DNA from: Aliiroseovarius salicola
GTDB lineage: Bacteria > Pseudomonadota > Alphaproteobacteria > Rhodobacterales > Rhodobacteraceae
DNA length: 64,000 nt
Assembly (NCBI RefSeq): GCF_027891095.1
Contig: NZ_JAQIIO010000003.1
Location: forward strand, 248,001 to 312,000
Direction of reading: 5' to 3'
Shown here: piece by piece, positions 44,751 to 53,791 of the stretch
How the letters are laid out: every line of letters begins with the position of its first letter
Numbering within the stretch: the first letter of the stretch is position 1
Notes under the pieces: model-generated
The model's input: only the letters and a program-made list of their open reading frames with translations
What the model was told of the DNA's origin: nothing
Database searches by the model: none
Program-made: the position numbers and the translations under genes

Positions 44751-44765
44751 TTAACGTGATTTAAC
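44751..44765 (+). promoter_or_regulatory. CtrA-like direct repeat before the GTA endolysin gene
   Basis: TTAAC-GTGAT-TTAAC is a direct repeat of the CtrA half-site, close to the consensus TTAA-N7-TTAAC but with one base less spacing (TTAA-N6-TTAAC). It lies 40 bp before the endolysin start. GTA lysis genes are CtrA-dependent in Rhodobacter capsulatus, so a regulatory role is plausible. A small hairpin, CCCCG-N10-CGGGG, follows at 44775-44794. Confidence 0.5.
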
Positions 44766-44804
44766 GAGTCTTGTCCCCGTTTTACCAAGCGGGGGCGAGG
44801 CCCG

Positions 44805-45416
44805 ATGAAAAGCGTTCAAGAGATTGCAAATGAGATCATTGCCCGCGAAGGCGGCTATGTGAATGACCCCGATGATCCCGGCGGGGCGACCAAATATGGG
44901 GTCACGATCAAGACCATGCGCAAGTTGGGGCTCGACCTCACTGGTGATGGCAGGATTACCCTGCACGATGTAAAGGCTCTGACGCGCGATCAGGCGCGCG
45001 AGATCTTCGTGCGTCACTATTTCCGCCTTCCGCGCATTGCCGAGCTGCCGCTGCCGCTGCAGCCAAGCGTCTTTGACATGTATGTAAATGCTGGCGGTAA
45101 TGCCGTACGGATCTTGCAGCGTCTTCTGGGTAAGGTGGGGTATCCGGTATCCGTTGACGGCGTGCTTGGTCCGCAGTCGTTGCGAGCCACGCGTTTGGCG
45201 ATGGCAGCTGCACCGGATCATCTGGCGGACGCCTATGGGATCGAGCGGCGCAACTATTACTACCGTCTCGCGGATCAACGACCGAAATCACGAAAATATG
45301 CGCGTCGCAAGGATGGCGGCAAGGGGGGGTGGATCACACGGGCTGAGGAATTCATCTCGCCAAAATATCACTTTTCAAACACTCAACACCGGGAAAGGGT
45401 CGCGAAATGGGGCTGA
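44805..45416 (+). CDS. GTA-type endolysin (GH108 N-acetylmuramidase)
   Basis: A 203-residue peptidoglycan hydrolase of the glycosyl hydrolase 108 family, with the EGGYVNDPDDPGGATKYGVT active-site motif (catalytic Glu15) and a C-terminal peptidoglycan-binding part. Its homologue in Rhodobacter capsulatus is the endolysin that releases gene transfer agent particles (rcc00555). There is no signal peptide, so export depends on the holin encoded immediately downstream (10-bp overlap). Confidence 0.88.
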   Translation: MKSVQEIANEIIAREGGYVNDPDDPGGATKYGVTIKTMRKLGLDLTGDGRITLHDVKALTRDQAREIFVRHYFRLPRIAELPLPLQPSVFDMYVNAGGNAVRILQRLLGKVGYPVSVDGVLGPQSLRATRLAMAAAPDHLADAYGIERRNYYYRLADQRPKSRKYARRKDGGKGGWITRAEEFISPKYHFSNTQHRERVAKWG

Positions 45417-45994
45417 TCAGTGGAGTTTTCAATATTCTGTTCGGCAGCGGCAAGAACGTGATCCGCGAGACTGCGGAAGTGTTTGTCGAAAACCACGAAG
45501 CAGGGGCTGCACGGGATGCGGATCTGCATCGCGCCACTTTGGAAGCTTATGCAGCGGAATTTACCCATCTGCGCAAAGGTGGGTTTGACCGGTTCATGGA
45601 TGGGCTCAACCGCCTGCCGCGCCCGGCTTTGGCGCTGGGCACATTGGCGCTGTTTTCCGCGGCCATGATTGATCCGATCTGGTTTTCTGCGCGTATGCGC
45701 GGGGTTGCGTTGGTGCCGGAACCGCTTTGGTGGCTTCTGGGGGCAATTGTGAGTTTCTATTTCGGCGCACGTCATCAGGCCAAAGGACAGGCGTTCCAAC
45801 AGGAGATTGCCGCCACATTGGCCCGCACGCAACACGTGGGGGCAAATATCGGCACCCTTGAGAACGGTGCGTTACCGAAGGCGTTCATCCCATCTGAAAC
45901 TGAAAATATACAAAAGCTGCACCCCGACCAAGAAAAGGTAGATGTCTCTGGTAATGCCGCGCTCGAGGACTGGGCGGCACAACATGGGCGGTGA
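45407..45994 (+). CDS. GTA-type holin (3TM holin family)
   Basis: A 195-residue membrane protein matching the GTA_holin_3TM family: starts MGLISGVFNILFGSGKNVIRETAEVF, with hydrophobic segments near 75-95 and 100-125 around FLDGLNRLPR-type repeats (RFMDGLNRLPRPALALG). It would let the endolysin reach the wall and release GTA particles (R. capsulatus rcc00556). Its stop overlaps the next gene. Confidence 0.87.
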   Translation: MGLISGVFNILFGSGKNVIRETAEVFVENHEAGAARDADLHRATLEAYAAEFTHLRKGGFDRFMDGLNRLPRPALALGTLALFSAAMIDPIWFSARMRGVALVPEPLWWLLGAIVSFYFGARHQAKGQAFQQEIAATLARTQHVGANIGTLENGALPKAFIPSETENIQKLHPDQEKVDVSGNAALEDWAAQHGR

Positions 45995-46178
45995 TTTGAT
46001 TCTCAAACTGGTCTCTGAACATGGTCCGTGGGTGCTTTTGGTTTTTTACCTTCTTTACCGGGATCTTCAGAAAGACCAGGCGACGCGGGCGGTGCTGGAC
46101 AAGAACTCGTCGATCCTGATCGAAATCACCACAATTATCCGCGAACGCCTGCCAGCCGGGGGAGGACGCGAAAGATGA
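45984..46178 (+). CDS. Small membrane protein of the GTA lysis cassette (64 aa)
   Basis: MGGDLILKLVSEHGPWVLLVFYLLYRDL... has one membrane helix (about 13-26) followed by a charged helix ending RERLPAGGGRER. It overlaps the holin stop by 11 bases and the next gene by 4 bases. No known family is apparent; position suggests a role in lysis timing, such as an anti-holin or pinholin, but that is a guess. Confidence 0.7.
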   Translation: MGGDLILKLVSEHGPWVLLVFYLLYRDLQKDQATRAVLDKNSSILIEITTIIRERLPAGGGRER

Positions 46179-46300
46179 GGCGTTTGATCTCCCTTTTGAA
46201 AGAGCTGATTTTTGGCGCGAAATTGCGCCATTCCATTGAAAAAAACAAACATGCCGCTGCGGAGTTGGATGTGGTGGTGCGAGAGGTTTTGCAGAAATGA
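46175..46300 (+). CDS. Very small basic protein of the GTA lysis cassette (41 aa)
   Basis: The frame reads MRRLISLLKELIFGAKLRHS... with a strongly basic, amphipathic N-terminus. ATG 46175 overlaps the previous stop (ATGA) and has GGGGGAGGACG upstream. It ends with another ATGA overlap into the next gene. Function unknown; the tight coupling argues that it is translated. Confidence 0.6.
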   Translation: MRRLISLLKELIFGAKLRHSIEKNKHAAAELDVVVREVLQK

Positions 46301-46719
46301 AACAGGCCTTTTCGTTGATGATGCTGATCGCTCTGGTGCTGCAACTGGGCTACCGTTGGGCGGGATATGAGGCGATCTATCAGATCGGATATGGGGCAAT
46401 CACGCTGATGGGATTGATGATTTCGCTCACTTTCCTCTGGCTTTATGTGGTGCGCGCGACTCCCCTGGCCTTGGGCATGGCTTACAGCTGGTCGGGGGCG
46501 AGCCTTGTTCTGGGTTGGTGGTGGATCTTTTCAGTGCTTGGTGAACCGGCTTGGGCAAGTGAAAGCCCGGCGCATTTTGTGTTTCTCGCGCTCTATCTTG
46601 TTGGTGCACTGCTACACTTTTCCGTGATCAACCGATCCTTCGGCCTGCATGGAGCCATGTTTTTATGGCCCGTCTTCGGTGCAGTTTGTTTGTCGGGCTT
46701 GATATACATCATAACCTGA
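46297..46719 (+). CDS. Four-helix membrane protein ending the GTA lysis cassette (140 aa)
   Basis: A hydrophobic 140-residue protein with about four membrane helices (SLMMLIALVLQLGYRW, AITLMGLMISLTFLWLYVV, the LVLGWWWIFSVLG region and FLWPVFGAVCLSGLIYII). No recognised domain. The start overlaps the 41-aa gene by 4 bases. It may belong to lysis, or be a gene of the ccm region. Confidence 0.65.
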   Translation: MKQAFSLMMLIALVLQLGYRWAGYEAIYQIGYGAITLMGLMISLTFLWLYVVRATPLALGMAYSWSGASLVLGWWWIFSVLGEPAWASESPAHFVFLALYLVGALLHFSVINRSFGLHGAMFLWPVFGAVCLSGLIYIIT

Positions 46720-46837
46720 ACACTTTTCTTGGGTTCTAACGGCGCGGACACCGGGTATACGACGTGACCAGCTGCCACAGGGCAATATCCTTAACAGGGG
46801 CTGGTCGACCCCCGCGAGAAGGACTAGAATTCGCCCC

Positions 46838-48808
46838 ATGATTACAGAGCTTGGACATTTCGCGCTGATCTTGGCGCTTTGCGTGGCCGCCATCCAGATG
46901 GTCGTGCCACTGATTGGGGCACATAAGGGCTGGCGCAGCTGGATGGAGATGGCGGTTCCGGCTGCCACCCTTCAAATCGCGTTGGTCGGGGCTGCCTTTG
47001 CTGCACTGACCTACGCCTTCGTGACATCGGATTTCTCGGTGCAGCTGGTCTACTTCAATTCGCACACCGCCAAACCGATGATCTACAAGATCTCGGGCGT
47101 TTGGGGGAACCACGAAGGGTCAATGCTGCTTTGGGTGATGAGCGTGTCGCTGTTTGGTGCAATGGCCGCCTGGTTCGGGGGTAACTTGCCACTGCGGCTT
47201 AAAGCACGGGTGCTGGCCATTCAAAGCTCGATTGCCTTTGCTTTCCTTCTTTTCATCCTGCTGACCTCGAACCCGTTCCTGCGGTTTGAAAGCCCGCCCT
47301 TTGATGGGCGCGACCTGAACCCGCTGTTGCAGGATATCGGTCTCGCCTTACATCCGCCCTTCCTCTATCTAGGCTATGTAGGGCTTTCGATGACCTTTTC
47401 ATTTGCGGTGGCCGCTTTGATCGAAGGCCGGATCGACGCCGCTTGGGGCCGCTGGGTACGCCCTTGGACGCTGGCCGCTTGGGTCTTCCTGACCATCGGC
47501 ATCGCGCTTGGGTCCTGGTGGGCCTATTATGAGCTTGGCTGGGGTGGTTTTTGGTTCTGGGACCCGGTGGAAAACGCGTCCTTTATGCCTTGGCTCTTTG
47601 CTGCTGCTCTGTTGCACTCTGCCATTGTGGTGGAAAAGCGCGAAAGCCTGAAAAGCTGGACGATCCTTCTGGCGATCCTTGCCTTTGGGTTCTCGCTTAT
47701 TGGCACCTTCCTTGTGCGCTCGGGCGTGATCACTTCGGTGCACGCCTTTGCGTCGGACCCAGAGCGTGGTGTGTTCATCCTGCTCATTCTGGCGATCTTC
47801 ACCGGTGGGGCGCTTATGCTTTACGCCGCGCGGGCCAGTGCGATGGAGGCCAAAGGGGTCTTTTCAATTGTCAGCCGCGAAAGTGCGCTGGTGTTCAACA
47901 ATGTGCTCCTCGCCGTAGGATCCATCGTCGTCTTTATCGGTACAATCTGGCCGCTGATTGGCGAGATCTTTGACCGTAAGGTTTCGGTAGGGGCGCCTTT
48001 CTTCAACGCTGCTTTCACCCCCTTCATGGTGGTGCTGGCATTGATCCTTCCGATTGGCGCCATGCTGCCGTGGAAACGGGCCAAACTGGGGCGTACGGTC
48101 AAACAACTGATCCCGGCCATGGCGTTTTCAATCGCTGTGCTCGCGCTCGTTTGGGCCATGCAAACCGGTCGCTCTGCACTGGGTCCGATTGGCATGTTTC
48201 TGGGCGCTTGGCTTGTGTCTGGAACGTTGGTGGACCTTGCAGGCCGCACTGGTCGTGGCGCGATTGCAGGTCGCCTGTCACGTCTTACCCGTCTGCCGAG
48301 GGCCGATTGGGGTAAGTTCTTCGCCCATGTGGGGCTTGGTGTGACATTCATGGGGATTTCCGGGCTGGAGGCCTGGCAACATGAAGATATCCGCACCACG
48401 ATGATTGGCGATCCGTTCGAAGTGGCTGGCTACACCGTTACGCTGGAAAGTGTGAACCAGCAGCCGGGACCGAACTATATCTCGACCTTTGCCACGATGC
48501 GTGTGGAGCAAGGGGGCGAAACCGTGGCCATGCTGCACCCTGAAAAGCGCGTCTATCCGGTGCAGGCGATGCCGACGACCGAAGCCGCGATTTCCAACGG
48601 GTTCTGGCGCGACATTTACGTTGTGATTGGGGATCCGCAGGATAATGGTGGCTGGGCTGTGCGCACATTCATCAAACCCTTCGTGAACTGGATCTGGATC
48701 GGTTGTACCCTGATGTCGTTGGGTGGTCTCGTCAGCCTGTCGGATCGTCGCTTCCGCGTCGCTGCAGGTGCCGCCAAGACCCGTGCACAAGGAGTGCCTG
48801 CCGAATGA
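46838..48808 (+). CDS. ccmF: Heme lyase CcmF
   Basis: CcmF attaches heme to apocytochrome c. The 656-residue membrane protein has many helices, the WWD-type heme-handling motif in GGFWFWDPVENASFMPW, and conserved His residues (SALVHSA-like, SGVITSVHAF). Length fits. It is preceded by the GTA-type cassette and overlaps ccmH by 4 bases (ATGA). Confidence 0.95.
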   Translation: MITELGHFALILALCVAAIQMVVPLIGAHKGWRSWMEMAVPAATLQIALVGAAFAALTYAFVTSDFSVQLVYFNSHTAKPMIYKISGVWGNHEGSMLLWVMSVSLFGAMAAWFGGNLPLRLKARVLAIQSSIAFAFLLFILLTSNPFLRFESPPFDGRDLNPLLQDIGLALHPPFLYLGYVGLSMTFSFAVAALIEGRIDAAWGRWVRPWTLAAWVFLTIGIALGSWWAYYELGWGGFWFWDPVENASFMPWLFAAALLHSAIVVEKRESLKSWTILLAILAFGFSLIGTFLVRSGVITSVHAFASDPERGVFILLILAIFTGGALMLYAARASAMEAKGVFSIVSRESALVFNNVLLAVGSIVVFIGTIWPLIGEIFDRKVSVGAPFFNAAFTPFMVVLALILPIGAMLPWKRAKLGRTVKQLIPAMAFSIAVLALVWAMQTGRSALGPIGMFLGAWLVSGTLVDLAGRTGRGAIAGRLSRLTRLPRADWGKFFAHVGLGVTFMGISGLEAWQHEDIRTTMIGDPFEVAGYTVTLESVNQQPGPNYISTFATMRVEQGGETVAMLHPEKRVYPVQAMPTTEAAISNGFWRDIYVVIGDPQDNGGWAVRTFIKPFVNWIWIGCTLMSLGGLVSLSDRRFRVAAGAAKTRAQGVPAE

Positions 48809-49263
48809 AACGCCTGATTGCCTCGCTGGCCGTTCTGGTCTGCCTTGCCACCCCCGGCTTCGCCGTTAATCCGGACGAAGTGCTGGCCGATCCGGTGTTG
48901 GAAGAACGCGCCCGTGTAATCTCTTCCGATCTGCGCTGTGTGGTGTGCCGTGGTGAAAACATCGATGAAAGCAACGCCGAGATTGCCAAGGACCTGCGCC
49001 TGCTGGTGCGAGAACGGCTGGTGGAAGGGGATAGCAATCAGCAAGTCATTGATTTCATCGTCGAACGTTATGGTGAATATGTGCTGATGAAACCGACCGC
49101 CACGGGTGCAAATATCGTGCTCTGGCTGGCAGGCCCGGTGTTGTTCCTGATTGCCGCAATCACAGGTGTGATTTATCTGCGCAGACGCTCACAGTCGTTC
49201 GAAAAATCCGATGGTTTGTCATCGGGCGAAGAAAAGCGTCTAAAGGAGCTTTTGAAAGACTAG
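48805..49263 (+). CDS. ccmH: Cytochrome c maturation thiol protein CcmH
   Basis: CcmH/Ccl2 reduces the cysteines of apocytochrome c. The 152-residue protein has a signal peptide (MKRLIASLAVLVCLATPGFA), the redox motif LRCVVC (Cys45, Cys48) and a C-terminal membrane helix (about 107-128), then a charged tail. Length is typical of the short CcmH. It shares an ATGA overlap with ccmF. Confidence 0.95.
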   Translation: MKRLIASLAVLVCLATPGFAVNPDEVLADPVLEERARVISSDLRCVVCRGENIDESNAEIAKDLRLLVRERLVEGDSNQQVIDFIVERYGEYVLMKPTATGANIVLWLAGPVLFLIAAITGVIYLRRRSQSFEKSDGLSSGEEKRLKELLKD

Positions 49264-49292
49264 CCTCCACTTGGTTCCGTAACGGGAGGGTT

Positions 49293-49313
49293 GCATGGTC
49301 ACTCAGGCCATGC
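49293..49313 (+). terminator. Small hairpin after ccmH
   Basis: GCATGG-N9-CCATGC, 30 bp after the ccmH stop. No T-run follows directly (a TTTTTC appears 45 bp later), so it is only a weak terminator candidate. Confidence 0.35.
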
Positions 49314-49429
49314 GACCGCTTGGCGTGTGGGTGCAAAGAGAATGCCGCTGTGACGGCACGTTTTTCTTTTTCCCGTCCGCATGGTCGGTTATAAGGGCCG
49401 GGATAGCGCAGGATATTTGAGAGGATCAG

Positions 49430-50206
49430 ATGATTTACGAAACCATCACCTATGAGATCACCGACGGTTTGGCCGTTCTGACCTTGAACCGTCCGGACAA
49501 GATGAATGCGCTAAATACTCAGATGCGTGCCGAGATTGCCCATGCAGTGACCACCGCAGGGAACACGGCGCGGGCTTTGGTGATCGTCGGAGAAGGGCGG
49601 GCGTTCTGCTCTGGTCAGGATCTTGGAGATCGAGCCAATGCCGATGAAGTGGATCTGGAACGCACCCTAAAAGATGAGTACGAACCGCTTCTGCGGGCGA
49701 TCTATGACGCACCGATCCCAGTGATTTGCGCGGTGAACGGCGCCGCTGCCGGGGCAGGGGCCAATATCGCACTGGCGGCAGACGTGGTGATCGCGAAAGA
49801 AAGCGCCTATTTCATGCAGGCCTTCTCGCGTATCGGTCTGATCCCGGACGCGGGCGGCACCTACTGGATGCCGCGCACCATGGGGTTTGCCAAGGCGATG
49901 GGGGCGGCGCTCTTCGCCGAGAAACTTCCTGCAAAAGAGGCGGCCGAATTGGGGCTGATCTGGGAATGCGTGGCGAACGATGAATTTGAGGCGGCCTGGA
50001 AGGCGCGCGGCGAGTACCTCGCCAAAGGCCCGACCATGAGTTTTGCCAACATCAAGAAAGCGATGCGAGCGTCTCTGACGAACTCTCTTGAAGAACAGCT
50101 GGCGCTTGAGGCGCATCTGCAGGGCGAATGTGGCCGGTCTCGTGATTTCAAAGAAGGTGTGTTGGCGTTTCTTGAAAAGCGCAAACCACAATACGAGGGG
50201 CGCTGA
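49430..50206 (+). CDS. Enoyl-CoA hydratase/isomerase family protein (PaaG-like)
   Basis: A 258-residue crotonase-fold protein with the oxyanion motifs AFCSGQDLGDRA and GAAAGAGANIALAADV and the acid-containing IGLIPDAGGTYWMPR. The SGQDLGD signature resembles the PaaG type, which isomerises ring-epoxyphenylacetyl-CoA, but no other paa genes are near. It stands alone between ccmH and a convergent LysE gene, with only 15 bp to the next stop. Confidence 0.83.
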   Translation: MIYETITYEITDGLAVLTLNRPDKMNALNTQMRAEIAHAVTTAGNTARALVIVGEGRAFCSGQDLGDRANADEVDLERTLKDEYEPLLRAIYDAPIPVICAVNGAAAGAGANIALAADVVIAKESAYFMQAFSRIGLIPDAGGTYWMPRTMGFAKAMGAALFAEKLPAKEAAELGLIWECVANDEFEAAWKARGEYLAKGPTMSFANIKKAMRASLTNSLEEQLALEAHLQGECGRSRDFKEGVLAFLEKRKPQYEGR

Positions 50207-50221
50207 GAGGTCATCAAATGG

Positions 50222-50854
50222 CTAGGCTGAAGCACGTTTAAGCGTAGCGGTGGCCACACCCATTGCCACAAGTGCACCACCACCCAGCTGCGTAAGCCAT
50301 CTCATCACCTTTGGATTGCCAATTTTGCTGCGCAGCGTGTCTCCCAGTAGGGCATATGCCAGCGCATTCAGGGCAGCCAAGCCAACAAAGGTGGTGATCA
50401 ACACCAAAAACTGCGGCAGAAGCGGAGCTTCCGGGCGAACAAATTGTGGTACAAAGGCGATAAAGAATACAATCGATTTTGGATTTAGCGCCGTCACGGC
50501 AGCGGCGTGTGTGAATACGCGAGAGGCGCTGGTGTTGACCACTTCTTCCAAGGTTCCCAGTCGAGCATCCGGAGCTGCCTTTATCAGCTTTACACCCAGA
50601 TAGATCAGATAAGCGGCCCCAACCCATTTCAGGACGGAGAAAAGTGAGGCTGAGGCAAGAACCAGCGCGCCGAGACCTGCCAAAGAGGCGCTCATGGCAA
50701 TCAGGTCGCCTAGGGCGACACCGGCGGCAGTGGACAGGGCCACACGACGCCCTTGGCTCATGGAATAGCTTAACACCAACAAAACCGTAGGGCCCGGAAT
50801 CATTAAAAGAGCGAAGGATGCGGCGACAAAGGCCAACCAGAGTTCAAATGACAT
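50222..50854 (-). CDS. LysE family amino acid exporter
   Basis: A 210-residue LysE/RhtB-type exporter with the signature LMIPGPTVLLVLSYSMSQGRRVALSTAAGVALGD and about six membrane helices. It probably exports an amino acid such as homoserine, threonine or lysine. ATG 50854 is chosen because AGGTGAAT precedes it; a GTG two codons upstream is also open. It is convergent with the hydratase gene. Confidence 0.87.
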   Translation of the reverse strand: MSFELWLAFVAASFALLMIPGPTVLLVLSYSMSQGRRVALSTAAGVALGDLIAMSASLAGLGALVLASASLFSVLKWVGAAYLIYLGVKLIKAAPDARLGTLEEVVNTSASRVFTHAAAVTALNPKSIVFFIAFVPQFVRPEAPLLPQFLVLITTFVGLAALNALAYALLGDTLRSKIGNPKVMRWLTQLGGGALVAMGVATATLKRASA

Positions 50855-50933
50855 ATTCACCTATCTTATTCCTATAATAGAGCCAGCCTCACAGGAACGA
50901 TTCTGTCAATTGGGTGAGTAAGACGAACAAAAA

Positions 50934-50961
50934 AAACCGCCCGGATGCCTCCGAGCGGTTT
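50934..50961 (-). terminator. Terminator of gltA
   Basis: AAACCGC-N-CGG-N6-CCG-A-GCGGTTT stem 22 bp after the gltA stop. The A-run on the plus strand gives an eight-T tail on the minus strand. Confidence 0.85.
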
Positions 50962-50982
50962 CCTGTGTCGATCAAGTGCCGC

Positions 50983-52278
50983 TTAGCGGCTTTCAACATC
51001 CGTGTAATCGCGGGCGGTGTCGCCAAGATACAGCTGACGCGGACGGCCGATTTTTTGACCCGGATCGCCCAGCATTTCTTTCCACTGCGAAATCCAGCCG
51101 ACGGTGCGCGACAGCGCAAAGATCGGGGTGAACATCGAGGTCGGGAAGCCCATCGCCTCGAGGATGATGCCCGAATAGAAATCAACGTTCGGATAGAGTT
51201 TCTTCTCGACGAAATACGGATCTTCCAGCGCGATGCGCTCAAGCTCCTTGGCCACTTTCAGGGTCTCGTTGTTTTCGATCCCCAAAAGGCCTAGCACCTC
51301 GTCGGCGCTTTCCTTCATCACCTTCGCACGCGGGTCGAAGTTCTTGTAAACGCGGTGACCAAAGCCCATCAGGCGGAAGGGATCGTCCTTGTCTTTGGCG
51401 CGGGCCACGTATTCTGGAATGTTCTCAACCGAACCGATTTCTCGCAGCATTTCGAGGCAAGCCTGGTTGGCGCCACCATGTGCCGGCCCCCAGAGACAGG
51501 CAATACCAGCCGCAATACAGGCGAACGGGTTGGCACCCGAAGAACCCGCCAGACGCACGGTCGAGGTTGACGCGTTCTGTTCGTGATCGGCGTGCAGTGT
51601 AAAGATCCGGTCCATCGCGCGGCTCAGGATCGGGTTCACCACATAGTCTTCGGCAGGCACGGCAAAGCACATGCGCAGGAAGTTCGATGCATAGTCCAGA
51701 TCGTTCTTCGGATACACGAAAGGCTGGCCGATCGAGTATTTATAGGCCATGGCCGAGATGGTCGGGACCTTTGCAATCATACGGATCGCGGCCACTTCAC
51801 GCTGCCAGGGGTCATTCACATCGGTCGAGTCGTGATAGAAGGCCGACATTGCGCCCATGACACCGGTGATGATCGCCATCGGGTGCGCGTCACGACGGAA
51901 GCCCGAGAAGAATTTCGACATCTGCTCGTGAACCATCGTGTGGTTGGTCACGCGGCTTTCGAAATCTTCCAACTCGGCAGCCGACGGCAGTTCACCGTAA
52001 AGCAGCAGATAGCAAACTTCGAGGAAATGCGATTTCTCGGCCAGTTGATCAATCGGATAGCCGCGATACAGAAGCTCGCCTTTGTCGCCATCGATAAAGG
52101 TGATGGTCGAATCGCAACTCGCCGTCGAGGTGAAACCGGGGTCATAGGTAAACACGTCACCCTGAGCGTAAAGCTTGCGGATGTCGATCACATCCGGGCC
52201 TGCCGTTGGGGAGTACATCGGCAATTCCAGTTCCTTGTCCCCAAATGTGAGTTTTGCGGTTCCGGTTTGTTCAGCCAT
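50983..52278 (-). CDS. gltA: Citrate synthase
   Basis: GltA joins oxaloacetate and acetyl-CoA. The 431-residue type II (hexameric) enzyme has [23 protein letters not shown] at the N-terminus, catalytic-site motifs [13 protein letters not shown] and [15 protein letters not shown], and a typical length. The start at 52278 follows AAGGGAAC. It is the first gene of a minus-strand unit after gltX, with a 56-bp gap. Confidence 0.96.
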   Translation of the reverse strand: MAEQTGTAKLTFGDKELELPMYSPTAGPDVIDIRKLYAQGDVFTYDPGFTSTASCDSTITFIDGDKGELLYRGYPIDQLAEKSHFLEVCYLLLYGELPSAAELEDFESRVTNHTMVHEQMSKFFSGFRRDAHPMAIITGVMGAMSAFYHDSTDVNDPWQREVAAIRMIAKVPTISAMAYKYSIGQPFVYPKNDLDYASNFLRMCFAVPAEDYVVNPILSRAMDRIFTLHADHEQNASTSTVRLAGSSGANPFACIAAGIACLWGPAHGGANQACLEMLREIGSVENIPEYVARAKDKDDPFRLMGFGHRVYKNFDPRAKVMKESADEVLGLLGIENNETLKVAKELERIALEDPYFVEKKLYPNVDFYSGIILEAMGFPTSMFTPIFALSRTVGWISQWKEMLGDPGQKIGRPRQLYLGDTARDYTDVESR

Positions 52279-52334
52279 TCTTGTTCCCTTCGTGCATGAC
52301 CCGTCCCTATTGGCGGGTGGTGTCGTATTGGTGC

Positions 52335-53738
52335 TCAGAGGCTGGCCTCTTCCAATCGGGCAATCGTCTCCTCTCGCCCGAGGACCAGCATCATGTCGAA
52401 AACGCTTGGGGTGACGGCACGGCCCGCTAGGGCTGCGCGCAGGGGTGCGGCCAGTTTGCCGAACTTCAATCCATGGGCCTCTGCAAGACCGTTTAGGACC
52501 CCCTCAAGCGTGTTGCGATCCCAGCTACCATTTTGCAGCTGCGGCGTCAATTCTTTCAGTATACTACGGGATACATCATCAAGGGCTTTGTCCGCTTTCT
52601 CATCCCGCTCTAAGGGGCGGGAAGCCAAAACAAAGTGAGCTTTTTCAGTAAGTTGTGGGAAAGTTTTTGCGCTGGATTTCAGCACGTATAATGCGCGCGA
52701 CAAAAGATCGCGTTGCTGCGGTTGCAGCACGTTTTCACCCGTGACGCTACGGAATTCTTCATAGGCGGTCAAAACAGCTTTGTCTTCCATCGCTGCCATG
52801 TGCTGCCCAGAGAGGTTATCGAGTTTTTTGAAGTCGAACCGGGCAGGGGATTTACCGATTCCCTTCAGGTCGAACCATTCCAATGCCTGCGCGTCAGAAA
52901 AGAATTCATCATCACCATGGCTCCATCCCAGACGGGCCAGGTAATTTCGCATCGCCTGTGCTGGATAGCCCATGGCCTGATACTCTTCGACGCCAAGTGC
53001 ACCATGGCGTTTCGACAGTTTTTTGCCGTCTGGACCGTGGATCAGCGGGATATGCGCCCAGACCGGTACGACCCACCCCATCGCTTGATAAACAAGCGTC
53101 TGGCGTGCCGCATTGTTCAGGTGGTCATCCCCCCGAATGGCATGGGTCACGCCCATATCATGATCATCCACCACAACCGCAAGCATGTAAGTGGGGGTGC
53201 CATCAGAACGTAAACAAATCATGTCGTCCAACTGATCATTGCGAATCTTTACGGTTCCCTGAACGGCATCCTCGATCACCGTGATCCCTTCGCGCGGGGC
53301 TTTCAGGCGCACAACGTAGGGCGCATCCGGGTGGGACGACGGATCGGCATCTCGCCACGGAGATTGGTACAGCGTCGATTTGCCTTCGGCTTTGGCTTGC
53401 TCGCGGAAAGCTTGGATCTCATCCTGAGTGGCATAGCACTTATACGCGTGACCGTTAGCCAGCATTTCATGCGCCACTTCCGCGTGGCGGTCGGCACGTT
53501 CAAACTGCGAGATTACCTCGCCGTCATGATCCAGCCCGAGCCAGTCCATGCCTTTCAGGATCGCTTCGGTCGCCTCAGGGGTTGAACGGGCGCGGTCGGT
53601 GTCTTCGATGCGCAGAAGAAACTTGCCGCCACGACCGCGGGCGTAAAGCCAGTTGAACAGCGCGGTGCGTGCGCCGCCGATATGCAGATACCCTGTGGGA
53701 GAGGGGGCGAAACGTGTGACGACCTGATCAGAGTTCAT
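52335..53738 (-). CDS. gltX: Glutamyl-tRNA synthetase
   Basis: The 467-residue class I synthetase has the HIGH motif ([18 protein letters not shown]), the KMSKS-type motif GKKLSKRHG and the GluRS-specific domain. Many alphaproteobacteria have two GluRS genes, so this may be one of two. It is divergent from comEC with 53 bp between their starts. Confidence 0.95.
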   Translation of the reverse strand: MNSDQVVTRFAPSPTGYLHIGGARTALFNWLYARGRGGKFLLRIEDTDRARSTPEATEAILKGMDWLGLDHDGEVISQFERADRHAEVAHEMLANGHAYKCYATQDEIQAFREQAKAEGKSTLYQSPWRDADPSSHPDAPYVVRLKAPREGITVIEDAVQGTVKIRNDQLDDMICLRSDGTPTYMLAVVVDDHDMGVTHAIRGDDHLNNAARQTLVYQAMGWVVPVWAHIPLIHGPDGKKLSKRHGALGVEEYQAMGYPAQAMRNYLARLGWSHGDDEFFSDAQALEWFDLKGIGKSPARFDFKKLDNLSGQHMAAMEDKAVLTAYEEFRSVTGENVLQPQQRDLLSRALYVLKSSAKTFPQLTEKAHFVLASRPLERDEKADKALDDVSRSILKELTPQLQNGSWDRNTLEGVLNGLAEAHGLKFGKLAAPLRAALAGRAVTPSVFDMMLVLGREETIARLEEASL

Positions 53739-53791
53739 GAGATGTTAACCTTTTGGAAACCATGCGAGGCGTATGCCTGAAGATGCGTTGA

